From Caprimulgus europaeus (lineage: Eukaryota > Chordata > Aves > Caprimulgiformes > Caprimulgidae): a DNA stretch of 64,000 nt. Every line of letters starts with the position of its first letter. The stretch's first letter is position 1. Of the stretch, positions 1 through 14,495 are shown one piece after another. The position numbers were made by a program, and so were the translations under genes. The DNA lies in contig OU015530.1 of the NCBI GenBank assembly GCA_907165065.1, forward strand, positions 49,062,465-49,126,464, written 5' to 3'. The notes under the pieces are model-generated. The model saw only the letters and a program-made list of their open reading frames with translations. It had not been told where the DNA came from and ran no database searches.

Positions 1-1531
1 AGTGATGTCTTTCACAGGAAAGCTATTACATGTGATTAAGAGCTGTGTTCAGATCTTGGACTGATGAAAATATCTGTTGTACTTGGGCTGGGATTTGGGC
101 CTAAAACAACACAATCAACAGTAAAAACCATAAAAAAGATCTACTGCCAGTCAGTGCACACCATGAAGTTTCCTGTAGCAAACTGAAATGTAGATTCATC
201 CTACTGAACTTGGGCACCTCGTTTCAGAGATAAAAGTCTCTTTCTGCCATCTGTCTTTAGTCAGTGGGAAGGGATGAGCTGACTCTTTTGCAGGAGGTCC
301 CTGTTCTCTGTATAGTAAGAACCTATAGTAATGAGGTCATAACTTCACTGATACCTTTTACATGCCTGAATTTATCAAGGAATAATGTGGGTCACAGCTG
401 TTAGATTTTAATTAATATGTGTAGTAAATATTCTGTTGTAGAACTTAAAAAAAAAATAATATTAGCACCATGAAGCAGCATCTGTTGTAAAATCTGCTGT
501 GAGTTTAGGAGCTAACAGTGACTGGGCTGCATGTATTGCTCCTTTCATGTGCACAAACGTTAACCTCTCCTTTGAGAGAAGTACAGGCTAAGAAAGGTTC
601 TGCTTAGGAGCAATCAAATGAAGTGTCATAGTTATTCTGGCATTGCCATGGGTGAGATTTCTTGAAGCTAAATTTTAGGGAACTCATTGACTAGATGGTT
701 GATTATTTGCAGTTCAGTCGGTTGTCTTTAATTGACAGAAATTTCTTTCCACTCATAGGATTAATATTCAGTTTGTTTTCTGGCACAAGGTGTTTTGTTT
801 CCACTTAGACCTAGAAGTTGCTGAACTTAAATTTAGGCATATAAGTTTGAATTAATTGGAGATTTTCTTTAGAATCAGTACAGGCATCTCCAGAGGACTC
901 TATCTGACCATAGGAGAAAAGTTTCAAGATGGCAGATATATGTCTCCAAGAGGTTCTTATTTCTCTCTATTAATGATAAAGGAGGTGTAGAGTGACTAGG
1001 TAATTCTTGGATATGCAAAAGATAGAATTTTGAAAATTAGAGAAGAATAATTCAACAATTGCAGTTGCCTACTGATCACCAATATTTGAATATTTAAAAT
1101 TGGAAATGTTTTAAATTGCTGTGAAGCCATATGTAGTTAAAAAATGGTTGCTGAGATGTAAAAAGAGTCTTAGTGCTGTTGTAAACTGCAACCAGGTTCT
1201 GATGGGTGTGATCTGATTATCTCTGTTCCATCTATACATTGTACGCATACCCAGAGTGGGACAGTAGGTGTGGATTAAAATGCAGAAATGGTGAGCTTGA
1301 GTATCAATTATAAGCAGCTCAGTCTTTAAAGACTCTATTGTGTGCTTGATGTTATGATTCAATTGTAGGCAGTATGTTTATAAAGTAGCTTACTACTGCT
1401 GTCATTTATTACAGTAGAATTGGTTTATGAAGGCTATTTTTACTGCTAAATTGGGAAGTGGAAGAATATAGACTGTTTGTAATGGTAGAGTTTGGTGTAA
1501 AGAATATTCAAGACATCCCTGAATGCTTGGA

Positions 1532-1572
1532 TGTCCTGGTTTTTACTGGGATAGGGTTAATAAACTATCACA
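1532..1572 (+). mobile_element. 41-base remnant of the same LTR family (fossil)
   Basis: It begins TGTCCTGGTTTTTACTGGGA and ends AAACTATCACA, the same two ends as the solo LTR at 14496-15076, with almost nothing between. The flanks TTGGA and TTGGG agree at four of five bases, as expected for a target-site duplication. This looks like a relic that kept only its ends; a chance match to both ends plus flanks is unlikely. Confidence 0.6.
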
Positions 1573-4500
1573 TTGGGTTATCTTCAACATTGATGTTAAT
1601 CAGTAAAATGAGAGGTGACAGCTCTGTGCTGCATTTATAAAAGAAAAAATGTACCCAGTTCTTCTTTCTTCACTCTGTTGCTAGCTCTCCATCCTATCTA
1701 TCAGAAGCCCAACAATTTCAGCAGTCTAGTGCTGGAATGTTCCTCCTCTGTGTCCAAGAAAATACTGAATCTTAATCACTCATCTGCTTGCTACCCATTG
1801 TTTGTTTGAGGGGCAGTAACTGCCTTTATACAAGGGTTAGTTTCACTTGTGGGCAAACATCTTTGTGCAAGCACTTGCTGAGCATAAGCAATGGCTGTGT
1901 GTGTAGAAACAAGTTTTTGTGGTTCAAGTTGACAGCTATGTACACTTGATTAGGCATGCTACCTGGAAGTACATTGATGGTATTATGGAAAATCTTTGGT
2001 GTATACTCAAGATGGTCGTTTTTGCACAGTTTACTTTCCACCGAAGGGATGGTTTTGTAACTGCTTCTGTAAAAACATAAACAGTTCTTATTATTCTTTC
2101 AAAAAATAGAGGAACTCCTCTCTAAACATACACAAATGAAATAAGTGAATTTACATTAAAAGCAGAGAAATGAAAATAGAGTATAATTTAAAAAGTAATT
2201 GCCAAACATAAAAATTCCCAAACATTAGGGGAAGATGGAACTTTAGTTTCCAGTACTGTTTTAAAAATAGCCTAGCTTAGAAAGAGGGTTTATGTTTTTA
2301 AGAGTTTATGATCACTTTCTTCCCATTTCTTAAGATGGAAAAACTCTTTAATGGAGGCTGTAGAATGTTTTGATGTAGAGCGTTGTAAGACAACTGTTTT
2401 GAAAGACAATATCAGTGATGGTTTGCAGTCATAGCATGAGAGAGAGTGTCTGTGTCTGCAGGAAGCTGGAATCTCAGGGTATGTTTCCTGGAATCAGGGC
2501 CTAATCCAGCCAGTTTTGGTATGGTTATGGGGAGCATTGTAAGCTGATAACTAGGCTTTTTATTTCTATTTAGTAATTTGTATTTACTACTGGTCTCTTT
2601 AAAGATGTCATCTTCTTGAAACCTGGTCACTAACTTAAAAAAAAAAAAAGCATTAAATGTTGATTTTATACTCTAGATTTCCTACTTAATAGCAGTATTT
2701 TATTTCCCCTTTGGCTTTACTGATTTGTGAAAACTTGCATGGAAGGACAAGTGCCTGAACAAATGCTGTTGTGTACACAATTCAAAGGATAAACGGGACT
2801 GTCACATATCTAGGTGTGTTTTAAGTAAAATATTGCAACATGTAGTAGGATTTTACCCACTTTTCTAATTCCAGAATAAAAAAAGTAAAACTTTGCATTT
2901 ATGTATGAAAACCTACTACTTCTGACCTTCACACAATATTTTTCTGTTGGTGACTGTGTGGCTGACAGAAAGCATTGGTCTTGCAGGAGATTTGCAACCT
3001 CCTGCATGTTATACTGTATAGAAGCCATATGTGTCAATTCAGTAGCATAAACATGCATATTTTCCTCTGTGGTTTCAGTAGTATCCTTTCCTTCTGCAGG
3101 TTTCATTTAAGTACACTTACTCTGCTTTTTCTAAAATAGCTTCTGTGATAAGAGGTGCTAAGCTCAGTCATGGGACAGATACTCCAGCTGTAAGATAGGT
3201 TATGGAAACAGATCCACAATTTATATGAATACAGGAATTACAAGCTGTGGCTGCAGATTGAAAACATGCTTCTAAACCCTTTTCAATATATAGTGAAAAT
3301 ACCTTTTCTACTTCAAAATCAAATTATATTACTGAATGGGGATTTTTATTTGTGTTGAATGTTATCTTCTATAATTTGGTGAAGATTTTTTCCTCTGAAG
3401 TATCTTTTGTTGCTAACACATAGAGTCAAAATAGTAAGACTGATATTTAAGGAAGAGGATAATAGTTAATTTAGTTGGGAGTCAGTCTGCGTTTTGCTTC
3501 CACCTTGTAACTCAAACACATGATGCGGCATACCTAAGTTTAGAAACTTGTTTTAGCAGGGAGTGCTTCAGTCTTTCCTTAGCAACCAGGCTACCAAAAA
3601 CATACTAGAGCTGCCCTTCCTGGTCTGTACTGAGGAATGGTAGCAAACTCCATGGTTTTTAAGGTGGAGTTTATAAACAGAAATAGGATAATGATGCCTG
3701 CAATTGCAGGGGATTGGAATTCAGTGGTCAGAGTGTTTCCAGTTATGTGTTTCATTGCTCTTGTATTTTTAGCATGATCCTGCATCAAGATAAGGGCTGC
3801 CCTAAAAATCTAGAGCATCAGATTTGCCTGAAGTAAACTTACTTGATACAGGGAATAATATTTTGTTTGTTTGTTTGCAAGGGCATGAGCTTTTTTGGGT
3901 AGAAGGGGTAAAGAAGAGTGACAAGAGCTGCTAAGTTTTAAAGCTAGCCTTTGCAGAAGCTGAGAGGGTGTTCAGTGCAGAAATTCCTATGTTATGCATT
4001 GCCAATGAAATTTGTGATATATTTTTAGTATCTTTTTCTAACAAATAACACCATACTGTATTCTGTGCTGAAATAGTCCATTAGGAGGGTCAGAATTGTT
4101 TCAGAGAGGATAGATATCATAAATCTTAGAAATTTTAATGTGCACCTGAGTATTAGAAATATTGAGCTTTGTATAAGAACTTGGTATAAGAATCTGGTTA
4201 AATGCTTGAATGGAAGACCCAGAAAGAATTACACATATAAGCTGTTTGTCATCTAATACCTGATGCTATCAGGTTAACTAGGGCTTTTCTCCCCACCATT
4301 TGTTTTCACTTTGTTAACTAAGACCCAAATTAAACATTGCCACCCTTTTTAGTTTCACATTATTAGGAAATTCTGTTTTCTGTTACTTTCTCAGCAGAGT
4401 TTTATAGTTTCAGAGAGAGTTTATCACAGAATATTTACAGGTTCATCAAAACCGCCAGACAGTCTATCAATGCTCTTTATACTTTCTGGATTTTGTATAG

Positions 4501-7500
4501 CAAGTTTCTAGTGTTTCAGCTAAAAATGATACAGGGGGATTTTAAAGTGCGTGTTATATCTTTAATGTTTTCCAATTATGTTAAAAAATATTTTAATACT
4601 AAGAATAAACTCTGTTTGGATAGTACTGGATGCAGTGTAGAAGTTACTTTTGCTGGTGTCAGATTCAGTCAAAACATGAGTGTGCATACATTTTATTTTA
4701 GTGTAAGAGCTAAATAACAAGCACGTAAGTGCTAAATAATGAGCATTTTCTACTGACTTGTTTGACTTCTTAGAATGCAGGTTAACTCAGCTCAAATTTG
4801 CATGCTCTGATACTGCATTTTAGCTTGAATACCACAAAAAAACCCAAACCACAAGTTCTTCCTTTTGCAGTTTTGTATTTATTTTCAAACACAGATATGC
4901 AGTTTGCTTACCCCCAAACCAATAAAAAGTAGGTGAATGATACTTGTCTTGTCAGAGTTCACATATATGTGTTTCAAATGTATGATGAGTTACAGGTTAC
5001 ATGAAAAAAAAAAAAAGGAAAAGATTAGCCTGTAAATTTCAGGGTTCAGTAGTTGGAGATGTTTCATGCTAAAATATGCACATTGAGTCACAGGAGATCT
5101 ACTTTTCAGTAGAGCAGATCTCTTCAGCTGCTGGTAAGCTAGTCAAAGCAGGAAAGGACATTTAATCTGCCTGAGAAAGAGGCCAAGCAGTCCTGCAGAA
5201 GACGGTCACTTCTTGAATGCTTATCTTTCTTGAAAGTTGATGTGCATTTTAGTCTCTGAAGAACACCTGCATGGATCTCTTAGAGAGATTAGTGTTAACA
5301 GGAATGCAGTCTCCCTGGTGAAGGAACCTTAGTGAATCAGAGCTCCTGAGTGCAGGGGTTAGTAAAGCAGGTCGTGGGTCAGTGGAGTAAAAGGAGAAGA
5401 AACCTTCAACGTTTTAGTCTAGACAGCAACAAGGATGGCTGACAGTTTGGTGCAGAGCCCAGCACTCCTTTCACAGCTGTAGACAATTCAAAGGGTAGTA
5501 AGTTGTACTGTGGCACTGGTTGTATAAGCTGTTTTGAAAGCTAGTATTTAGCAGTCCAGAGAGGAAAATTTTTCTTCTGTTGGCCATAAAGAGAGCAAGA
5601 CACTCTGGCATGCAATGGAGTGGGAACATGCCTAGATTCTCAAGGGAACTGAAAAGGAATTTGTTTTACAGGCATAAAGTACAAAATAGGTCATATTTTT
5701 GAAATGTGACATATTGAAAATAAAGCGCTAATGCCTTTATGAAAATTTTAAAACCTAAAAGCTCAAATTTCAAGGTATTAAGACTTTATTTGGGAAAGGA
5801 GGAGAAGGAATTAAATTACTTTTGGGAATGAAATTACTTTTGAGAATAAAAGGGTAAAGTTGATAACAGGTCAAAAAGTAGAACTGTGCAAGATTTTCCA
5901 AGTGGTAGAATTCAGTGCGTTCTCACAGCTGTGGTTCATGCTATGCCTTTCAGCAGTTTAAACATTTAAAGTCTGGGTCTCTGCTTTCAGTAATGATTGC
6001 AGTGCTTGTGGGAATCTGGACATGTGCTAATGTGGGCTATCATGAAATCTCTTATTTTATAGACATGGGTTGCACTAGGTGTCTATCTATAACTTGTGAC
6101 AGCAAGACTTTAATCAGTGTAAATCCAGTTCTTGATATTTTGCTTGTGTAGAGTGTTATGCTATTCAGTTTTTGATTTTTTTTAACTCTACTTGTCCTGG
6201 GCTTTCATTGTAAATCATCATTTAGAATGTAATTGTTATTGCTGTGAATGCCCACTGAAGGCAAAATTGGAAAAGGGCATCCTGCTGCCATAACAGTTGA
6301 TAATGAATTCTGATCTTCTGAATAAGGAAGTAGTGTAGGTAACAGCACTATTTAAATGTGGGTAGTAAGTTTAATTTTAACAATTAAAATGTTAAACCTA
6401 AGTTCTTGTGTTGCCTCGCTTTAAGAAGTACTCAACATCACTTCTGCTCCAGCTGACAATTTAGAAGGATAAGCCATTGGATGAAGAATGCCTTGAAATA
6501 TTTTTGTTAGGAGTCTTCCACTCCCTGTAAACTTGAAGATTGCTATCTTTCAGTGGGTCTTTATTCTTGATAAGGTCTGAATAATGGGTATGACCTGCAG
6601 CGGTGTAACTGAAGGGTTGGCTTTTGGCAGGTCTGTCAGAGAGCAGACGCTGTTCATTGTCAGGAAAATGTGTATACAGGTGACTTGCTAGGTCTTGGTG
6701 GACCTGCATGCTGAACATAATGATGGTTTTAGTCCTTGCATTGCTAGTATATCCAGTGATTTCATGACTACTTTTAAATTTAAATCCCTTTATATGAAAT
6801 ACAAATGGGTTTTTGTTGTTATATTAAAGAGATTTTAAAAATTAAAACAAAAAGCCTAACCATCAAACTGAGAAGTATAACTTCATTTCCTCAGACTACA
6901 CATTTATTTATCATGGTGATTTTTTTTTTTCTTGTAGAGAAAAATTAAGACAAGATTAATCTTTTTATTTAGCACAACTAAGTTCTAAAGGCTGCATTTC
7001 TTGTTCTCAGTAATTTGTTTTGAGTGCTAGGAACACTTCCTGTCAAAAATGACATATTGTGCCACACTGCTGAAGTTACTTGTTGAAAATCTCCCACTCT
7101 GTGAAGCAGAAATCTTGTTTTAGACGTGGTCCAGAAACCTTCATTAAATTAAAGAGAAAAAATACTAGCTAGCTGTGAAAAAATATGTCGCTTTCTGTGT
7201 CAGGATATCCATCTTATGTTAGGTTCTGCATGTGGATCCTTCAGAAAGTGGAAACCATTAAGGATCCTACAACTTAATGCCCCATATACATTCTATTTTG
7301 TCCTGTCCCGGTCCAAACTGATCACTGGAAACTTGAAATCCTTTTCCAGCTGGAAGGTGGAGAAGAAATGTGGATACGACAATTCAGGAAAAATTACAAG
7401 TTCTTAAACTGCGGTAAGAATAAAGCAGTTTGGTTAGAGAGCTGACTTCATCTCTATACTGAAGCTTGAGTTATGATATATAGTACTAGTACTTGAACAT

Positions 7501-9718
7501 AGTTCTGAAATTAGGCTGCAGTAGAAGATGAATCTGTGGTAGAGAACTGAAGGCTTAAATGTTTCCATTAGAAAGAGAGAACGGATGAGCAGAGGAAAGC
7601 TGCCTGGGTCCCTCTAGCAGACGTAGCATACTGGATTTAGATACAATATAAACCCATGCCAATGTATTTCCAGATGTTTGGAAGGAAATTGTGTAACCAC
7701 TAGCAGCAAAGCAAGGGATTTTTGTTTTACGTGTTGTTCTTCAGGTGATTAAGCCAAGGTGCTTCTGCAAGTTAATGATGCTCAGTTCTTAATTTCTAGG
7801 CTGAACAGCTTTTCTTAAGTTGGGGTTGCAAAGGCCGAGTGTCAGCCTAGATTTAGGATTTCCCACTTCTCTTACTAGCAGGCTACTGTTCTGTCACTCT
7901 TCCAGAGCAGCTGCTTATAATGCCTGTCCCGAAGGATTTTGTTATGGCAAGCTGCTGCTGAGTAGGAGGTTTCTGGGTAACTCTGTATCGCAGCACGCTT
8001 GCTCCATCTCTGCAAAAATAGCAGCACTTAGGCAAATTTTATCTAGTTTTTGTACTGGTGAGTCAAATTGCTGAAAAGTAATGCAGTTCTTGACAGGAGT
8101 CACTGCTAGTATGAGTGAAGCATGTTTAATAGATGTTAAAGATACATGTGGAGAAAATGAAACTGTTGTGCTTTGTAATGTCTCAGCATCCTTCAGTTCT
8201 GAATTTCATTTTCTGGGCAGCTATTCCAGTGCTATCAGAGCTCTGAAGCCTCTTTTAGACAGGACTTTTCTTTTGCAAACACATCATTAGTTTGCATTGC
8301 CAAAGACATTGTTTGCCATAGAAGTTAGGGGGAATGTCCAGGTGAGAGCACTGTGATGGAATTGTGGGGCTGCAGAGGGATGGATTCTGAATCCACAGCT
8401 GCCACAACTTTAAGCGGATCAGGTTTTTGCTAGGCTGCTAGCAAAAATTGGAGGATTGTTAATTTTCTAAATGCTATTCCAGTGAATTCTGTAATGAGAA
8501 GGAAAACAGTGAGACAATTTTCTCAATTATAATCCTATATATGTATATTATATAGAATAATATTTTTTTTTTTAATCTAAGCAAAGTAGCATCTTTGTGT
8601 TATTTAAATAAGAAACATAGGTACATTTGTAGTCATTGGTAACATTTAAACCAGCTTGAAATATTTTGAATTTAATTTTATGTTTTAATTCTAGCACAGC
8701 AGAAAGGTTGGATGTGAGATACTCCTGTGTAGTTTGGGCTTTAGTTAAATTCCTCAGTGTGTGTATGGGTAGCAGTGACTCTTCTTACAGTGCTGCTACC
8801 ACTTGCAGCGTTTTGTGAAGACCTGTTTTATGCTAGTTTAGCCTGACTTTACAAAAAACTGCTGATGTGCTACTACTCATTTTCCTTGTTTCCCAGATAC
8901 GATATCTACAAATGTATGTTTGGAAATATGTCCTTCAGGGCATACTGGGATCCTGTGTATGTGAGCTACTGTTTATCCCAGGTTTGAACTGGTCAGTAAA
9001 TTAGGCCTTTCTTTAGACCTTAAGAAGAAGGGAGGAGGAACAGAAGTAACAGAAAGCTGCAATGAAATAAAAATTTCTCTACCATATAAAGAATCTCAGT
9101 TTTATTACCTGAGGTATATTAATTTTATTATAGTAGCTTTCTTGTGTTAGTATTGAAGCCCAGAGGCCTTGAAAAGCCATTTGTTTCAGACTTTCTATGA
9201 GTGCCAACTTGTCTTGTGTTTAATTGCTGTGTTGTTGGAAGAATAATTGTTCACCTTGCTGCTCACACTGACTCTGGAGCAGACAGCTTGTGAGGCAGTG
9301 GAGGATATGGTAAAGATCACGCTGGAAAACTTGAGCTGAATAGCTGTCGATAATTTGTTGTGGCAGCTCTTAGGACTTGCTGAACTGATAGTGACAGTTC
9401 ACGTGGCATGACAGTGTTTGTGTTGGTAGAATGTTTTAGGAACATTTGGTGGGATACCAAGTATGTGTTCCTAATACCACTTTTATCTCATAGGTGCAGA
9501 TTTGACTCAAAGGACATAATTTTTTTTTTTTTTTTAAAAAGTTTACTTTGTTTTTACAATGTGTTGTCCAAGCTCTTAAATGTCTTATGTTCCAGTTTAT
9601 AAATAAATACAATCCTTAACCTTGCTTGGTATTACAGCTGTTTCTTCCATTTAGATATATTTCTACTTTTTCCAATATTTCTATTTTACTTTCAGGTTTT
9701 GTCATGATCAGACATGAT

Positions 9719-9750
9719 GGTTTGGTTTGGTTTGGTTTGTTTTTTTTTTG
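9719..9750 (+). repeat. (TTTGG)n pentanucleotide repeat ending in a T run
   Basis: GG followed by repeated TTTGG units, then T10. A similar TG/T-rich stretch lies at 12441-12507. Confidence 0.85.
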
Positions 9751-11127
9751 ATGGGCAACTGCTATCAAAACCTGCACTGCTTATTTTATATAGGTTTAAT
9801 TTTAGGTTAGTAGTACTGGTTTGCACAGATTCTTCTAACTGCCACTTTGTGAAGTACCCTGTGGGCTTTGCTAGTTAGGTGTTAAACAAAATAGCTTTTC
9901 TGTATTCAACCTGCTTCTGGACAGATGTTTGAAAGCCATTCTATATACAACACACCCCTAATGATTCTCAGTGAAACTGTTTCAGGTGTCCTTACCTAAT
10001 TGCCATACTGAAAACATACAGAATTTGTGATACTGAATATGAATTTAGCTGTGCAAAGGCTAATCATTTTACTGTATTTCAGAGTGCAAACACAAAATCC
10101 ATGTCAAAGCATGCTGAACAGAATCAGATTACCAAAAAATAAAATAATGGAAACAGCAATAGTTTGTTAATTTAGTAGCAAGTGCCTGCAGTTAATTGCA
10201 ACGTTTTTGAGGAACTCTAATTATTAACAATTTAACCTCCTCTTTCAGGAATACTGAATCCTGCAGTTTTGTAGCAGCATATATTTAGCATGTTTTTCCT
10301 TGTAATTCAGAAGATATGGGAGCTACAGTATTTCTACCGTTGAAGAAGTTAGGAAAATTGCTAGGATAACCCTGGAGGTGGATTATTGGAGTAGCAGGAG
10401 ACAGCTTGGCTGCTGTGCTTTCCCTTCCAGCCTCCCCATTTACCTCCTCTTAGAAAGCAGCATTTGTCCCCCAAGTCTGTGTTTGAGGATAAACCTCTTC
10501 AGGTTGTATTGAGTAGGAGAAGACTCTGCAGCGATTCCTCTGTGGAAGGGAACAAATACTTCACCTGCTGCTGCTCCTTGTTTCTCCAGAGAGAGAATTC
10601 TCTGGATCCTCTGGCTGACTGGAATCCGTGGGATTAAGCCATTAGCCCTGCTCAGCTCTGTTTTATCTAAAATGTCCCTAGGGCAGCCTGCTGTACCAAC
10701 TGGAAAACACTGGAGTGAATAGCTGTTCAATTGGGCTTGAATACCACTGTATGCCACTCTTTATTCTGTTCATACTGGGATTCTTCTTAATTCCGTTACT
10801 GAATTTCTTTGGCCTTTCTGAGTTCAAGTGCAGTGAGTTTAGACAAATTAATCTGGCAGTTATAATTCAAAGGATCATTTAATATTAGTGTGTTTCTTTC
10901 CTGCCATGCCACCTAGCTTTAGGCTTAGTAGTTAAATAACTGCTTATGCTAATGTTCAGAAGGTGATTCAGAGCACTGAATTTGGGCTTCTGTTCTGAAT
11001 TTCCTTCTGTGGGATGCTTTCCCTCTCCACTGTTGATGCATGAAGAGATTATAAAGACTAATATGATACCCTTATTTATTTTTACATTTAAGCTAGACAG
11101 ATGTGTTTTGACAGAGAGAAGGATTCT

Positions 11128-12076
11128 TGTATGTATGACCTGGATGTAGGGATAGAGTCCGCCCTCAGCAAGTTTGCTGATGATACGAAGTTGGGAGGAG
11201 TGGCTGACACACAATTCAGTGTGTGTGTGAAGGCTGTGCTGCCATTGAACAAGACCTGGACACACTGGAGAGTTGGGCAGAAAGGAACCTGATGAGGTTC
11301 AGTAAGAGCAAGTGTAGAGTCCTTCACCTGAGGAGAAATAACTGCATGGACCAGTACAGGTTAGGGGCTGACCTGCTGGAGAGGAGCTCTGTGGAAAAGG
11401 ACCTGGGTGTGCTGGCAGACAGCAGGCTGGCCATGAGCCAGCAGTGTGCCCTTGGGGCCAGGAAGGCCAACAGTGTCCTGGGGTGCATTAAAATGAGTGT
11501 GGCCAGCAGGTCGAGGGAGATTCTCCTCCCCCTCTTCTCTGCCCTGGTGAGGCCACATCTTGAATACTGTGTCCAGTTCTGGGCTCCCCAGTTCAAGAGG
11601 GACAGGGATCTTCTGGAGACAGTCCACTGGAGGGCTGCAAAGATGATGAGGGGCCTGGAGCATCTGCCTTACGAGGAGGGGCTGAGAGAGCTGGGACTCT
11701 TCAGCCTGGAGAAGAGTAGACTGAGAGGGGACCTTATCAATGTCTATAAATACCTGAAGTGTGGGGGCCAAGTGGATGGGGCCGGGCTCTTTTCAGTAGT
11801 ACCCAGTGACAGGACAAGGGGCAATGGGCAAAAACTGGAACACCAAAAGTTCCAGACAAACCTAAGAAAAAAACGTATTTACTGTGAGGGTGATGGAGCC
11901 TTGGGACAGGCTGCCCAGAGAGGCTGTGGAGTGTCCATCTCTGGAGATGTTCAAAACCCACCTGGACACTTTCCGGTGCAACCTGGTGTAGGGAACCTGC
12001 TCTGGCAGGGGGTTTGGGCTGGATGATCTCCTGAGGTCCCCTCCAACCCCAATGATTCTGTGATTCTGTGTGATTC
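11128..12076 (+). mobile_element. CR1 LINE, 5'-truncated, with intact-looking 3' end
   Basis: This is the 3' part of a chicken-repeat-1 LINE. It starts inside the reverse transcriptase: KFADDTKLGG contains the F-A-D-D catalytic box at 11173-11184. The frame continues with RNLMRFSKSKC, LGVLADSRL, NSVLGCIKMS, VRPHLEYCVQFWAPQ and RLRGDLINVYKYLK, all hallmark CR1 ORF2 blocks. One frameshift falls at the GTGTGTGTGA run near 11220. Another falls after YLK, where the EAVE-SLEMFKTHLD tail lies in a different frame. The 3' end has GGATGATCTCCTGAGGTCCC and an (ATTCTGTG)-type tail at 12053-12076. The long open stretch (about 260 codons) suggests a fairly young copy for a CR1. It is inactive because it lacks ORF1 and most of ORF2. 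Confidence 0.95.
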
Positions 12077-14495
12077 AATGTAACTTTAGCTTTCCAAAGT
12101 AAGCAGAAGGGATCAATATCTAATATAAGAGATATTTGTGAAATAGATGGGAAACTGTTCAAGAATACTCAGTTACAGTGTAACTGTATCAAGAACTTGG
12201 TTATATTGTGTGACTTTATAATGAAACTAAAAGATATTGGTATAGTTTCTTTAAGATTTAAATCTGGAGCAACAAGTGCAGATGGAGCAAACAGTGCAAA
12301 TGGAAGGAACTAGTCGTAAGCTAAGTAATGCTGACTCAGACAAGTATCTGTTAAACATAGCTATTATTGAATTCTTACCTTTAATCCTTGGCAGGAATAG
12401 AAAGGGGGAAAAAAGCCAATGGACAGTGGTGTGGGAGCTTGATTTGGTTTGGTTTTTTGTTTGTTGTCCTGCTGTTTGTTTGGTTTTGTGGTTTGTTTGT
12501 TTTTTTTATCTAAACTGGTTCTGTTGCTTCTTTTTCTTACTTTGTTGTATTACACAGTTAATGAGAAAGTGATTGGTTTGTTTCAAAAAGAAATTTAACT
12601 TTATGGAATAACTCTGGTCAATAGCAGTAATTTTGTACTTTCAATGTAGTTGCCATTTTTGTTGTTTCAGTTTATGTAAACTTAGGACCTATGTAATGTA
12701 TTAATCATAATAATTAAATAGAAGTTAAATGTAACAAAGGTTGCTGATAAATAGATTTAAGGATGGAGAAGACTACAAAGATAACTTTAAAAAAGAAATT
12801 GTTTTACAGTGAGGGGATCAGTGAATAATAACAACTACTGTGCAATTTATATTTTAAAGATTATTAATACATGTAAATTGTACGGAGAGCAATTAATTAT
12901 TACTTCTAGTAGGGTGTTATAATTTTATTCTTTCTCATTTTCTTGTCAATGCTTGCTTTTAGTGACATTTATGTAAATATATGAAACCTCCCTTATGTGA
13001 ACAAAGAATTATACTTAAGGCAGCAATATTATTATTATTTGCTTTTTGAAACTCATTAAATATAATTTGCTGATTACTGTTTGTCTTTTCAAAATTTCCC
13101 ACCAGTCCTTAGTCCATGGGGTTTGTGCTTAGTGGTTATTATTCTTTGTTTAACCTTGTTCCCTTAGAAAGATGCAGAAAGGGCAGAAAACTGAGTTAAT
13201 TTAGCCAATATGAGGAGCGTAGATAGAGAGTTTGAATAATAAAATAATTGTGGGTAAGAAATGTTTCTGCTGTTATTCTGGAAATAGGAGCTTGTTAGCG
13301 GTTTTCTTTTGTCCCAACTTTGTTTCATTATCTTCCAGGACAGAAAAAGGAACTGCATTCCTTGGACTCTTTCTGGTATTTTATGGATCACTACAAAAAA
13401 TAATGTGTTCTAAATTAAGGTTTTGATAATGCAGGATATGAGCACATCAGAAATAGCGCACAAGCAGTTGTGTGAGAAAGCTAAATCATATATTTTTGAT
13501 GTTAAGAAACACATCTTTTGAGCACTTCCAATTATTTTGCAATATAACTTTTAATATTAGAACATTAAATTTAATATTATAATGGTTTTAGTGTTGAATG
13601 TGGTTGTTAGGGTATTTCTTGCAACAGTTCTCTCTAGTTACAGTTTCCTTTGAATAATAAATAACTATGCCAAGTGGTTGAAATGAGACAGTGCTTACCA
13701 AACTTGCATGAGCAATTTCGTAACAGAAACCAGATGGGAAATGCTTTTCCGTCTTTGACTGTCTTTGCCAAAATCTTGACTTCTGTCTCTTTCTGTCATG
13801 CTTGTCTAATAGATTTTATACAGGAGTTAACAGATTTTGCACATCAGTTAATTTTATTTCCTGTTTCTGGCCATAAAATGTGTGGTTGCCTTGATGCTTT
13901 TGTGTTAGTCCTGACTGATCCAGAATACCAACATCCATCACTCAGGCTTTCCCCAGTTGTCTTTGCATAAGATTGTGTTCAAAAACTCTTAAAGCAAAAT
14001 ATAATGTTGCCATTAATATTGCAATCTCGTATAGCAGGCTAAAAATGTATGGAATTAGTAAATTGATAGAAGTTATTATGCCTTGTTTTCAGCCTATGTG
14101 GTTGTGGAGCATCTAAAGATTAAATAAAGATCAACTTCTGATTCAAGATTGGCTGGATTAAAAATTGCTGAGTTTTGAAGATGGAAGATTGTATTCTCTG
14201 TGGTTTTGATGTCAGAACAGACACTGAATACAACTGAATTATGTTAAAAGTGGAGTGAGTAGAAAAGCAAGGATAGAATAGAGATGAGAAATGGGAATGG
14301 AAGATCTAATTCATTGTATTATTTGTTGCCTGTGAACATGTGCAACTGCAGAAATAAACGAGGCTTGTATAATTAAGGACCTAGTACTAACACAGTATAA
14401 CAGTAGGAGCACTGGAGGACAAGTAATTATTAAATCTGTGGAAAAATTAAGAACTATATTCTGTTAAGGAAGGTCTTAATAAAGATTTTTATAAT

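Noticed and set aside
10440-10757. 105-codon minus-strand open frame
   Set aside because: No recognisable domain, no splice context and no similarity I know; likely chance in a slightly GC-richer patch.
11361-12162. Minus-strand open frames across the CR1 at 11128-12076
   Set aside because: They are shadows of the CR1 reverse-transcriptase frame on the plus strand.
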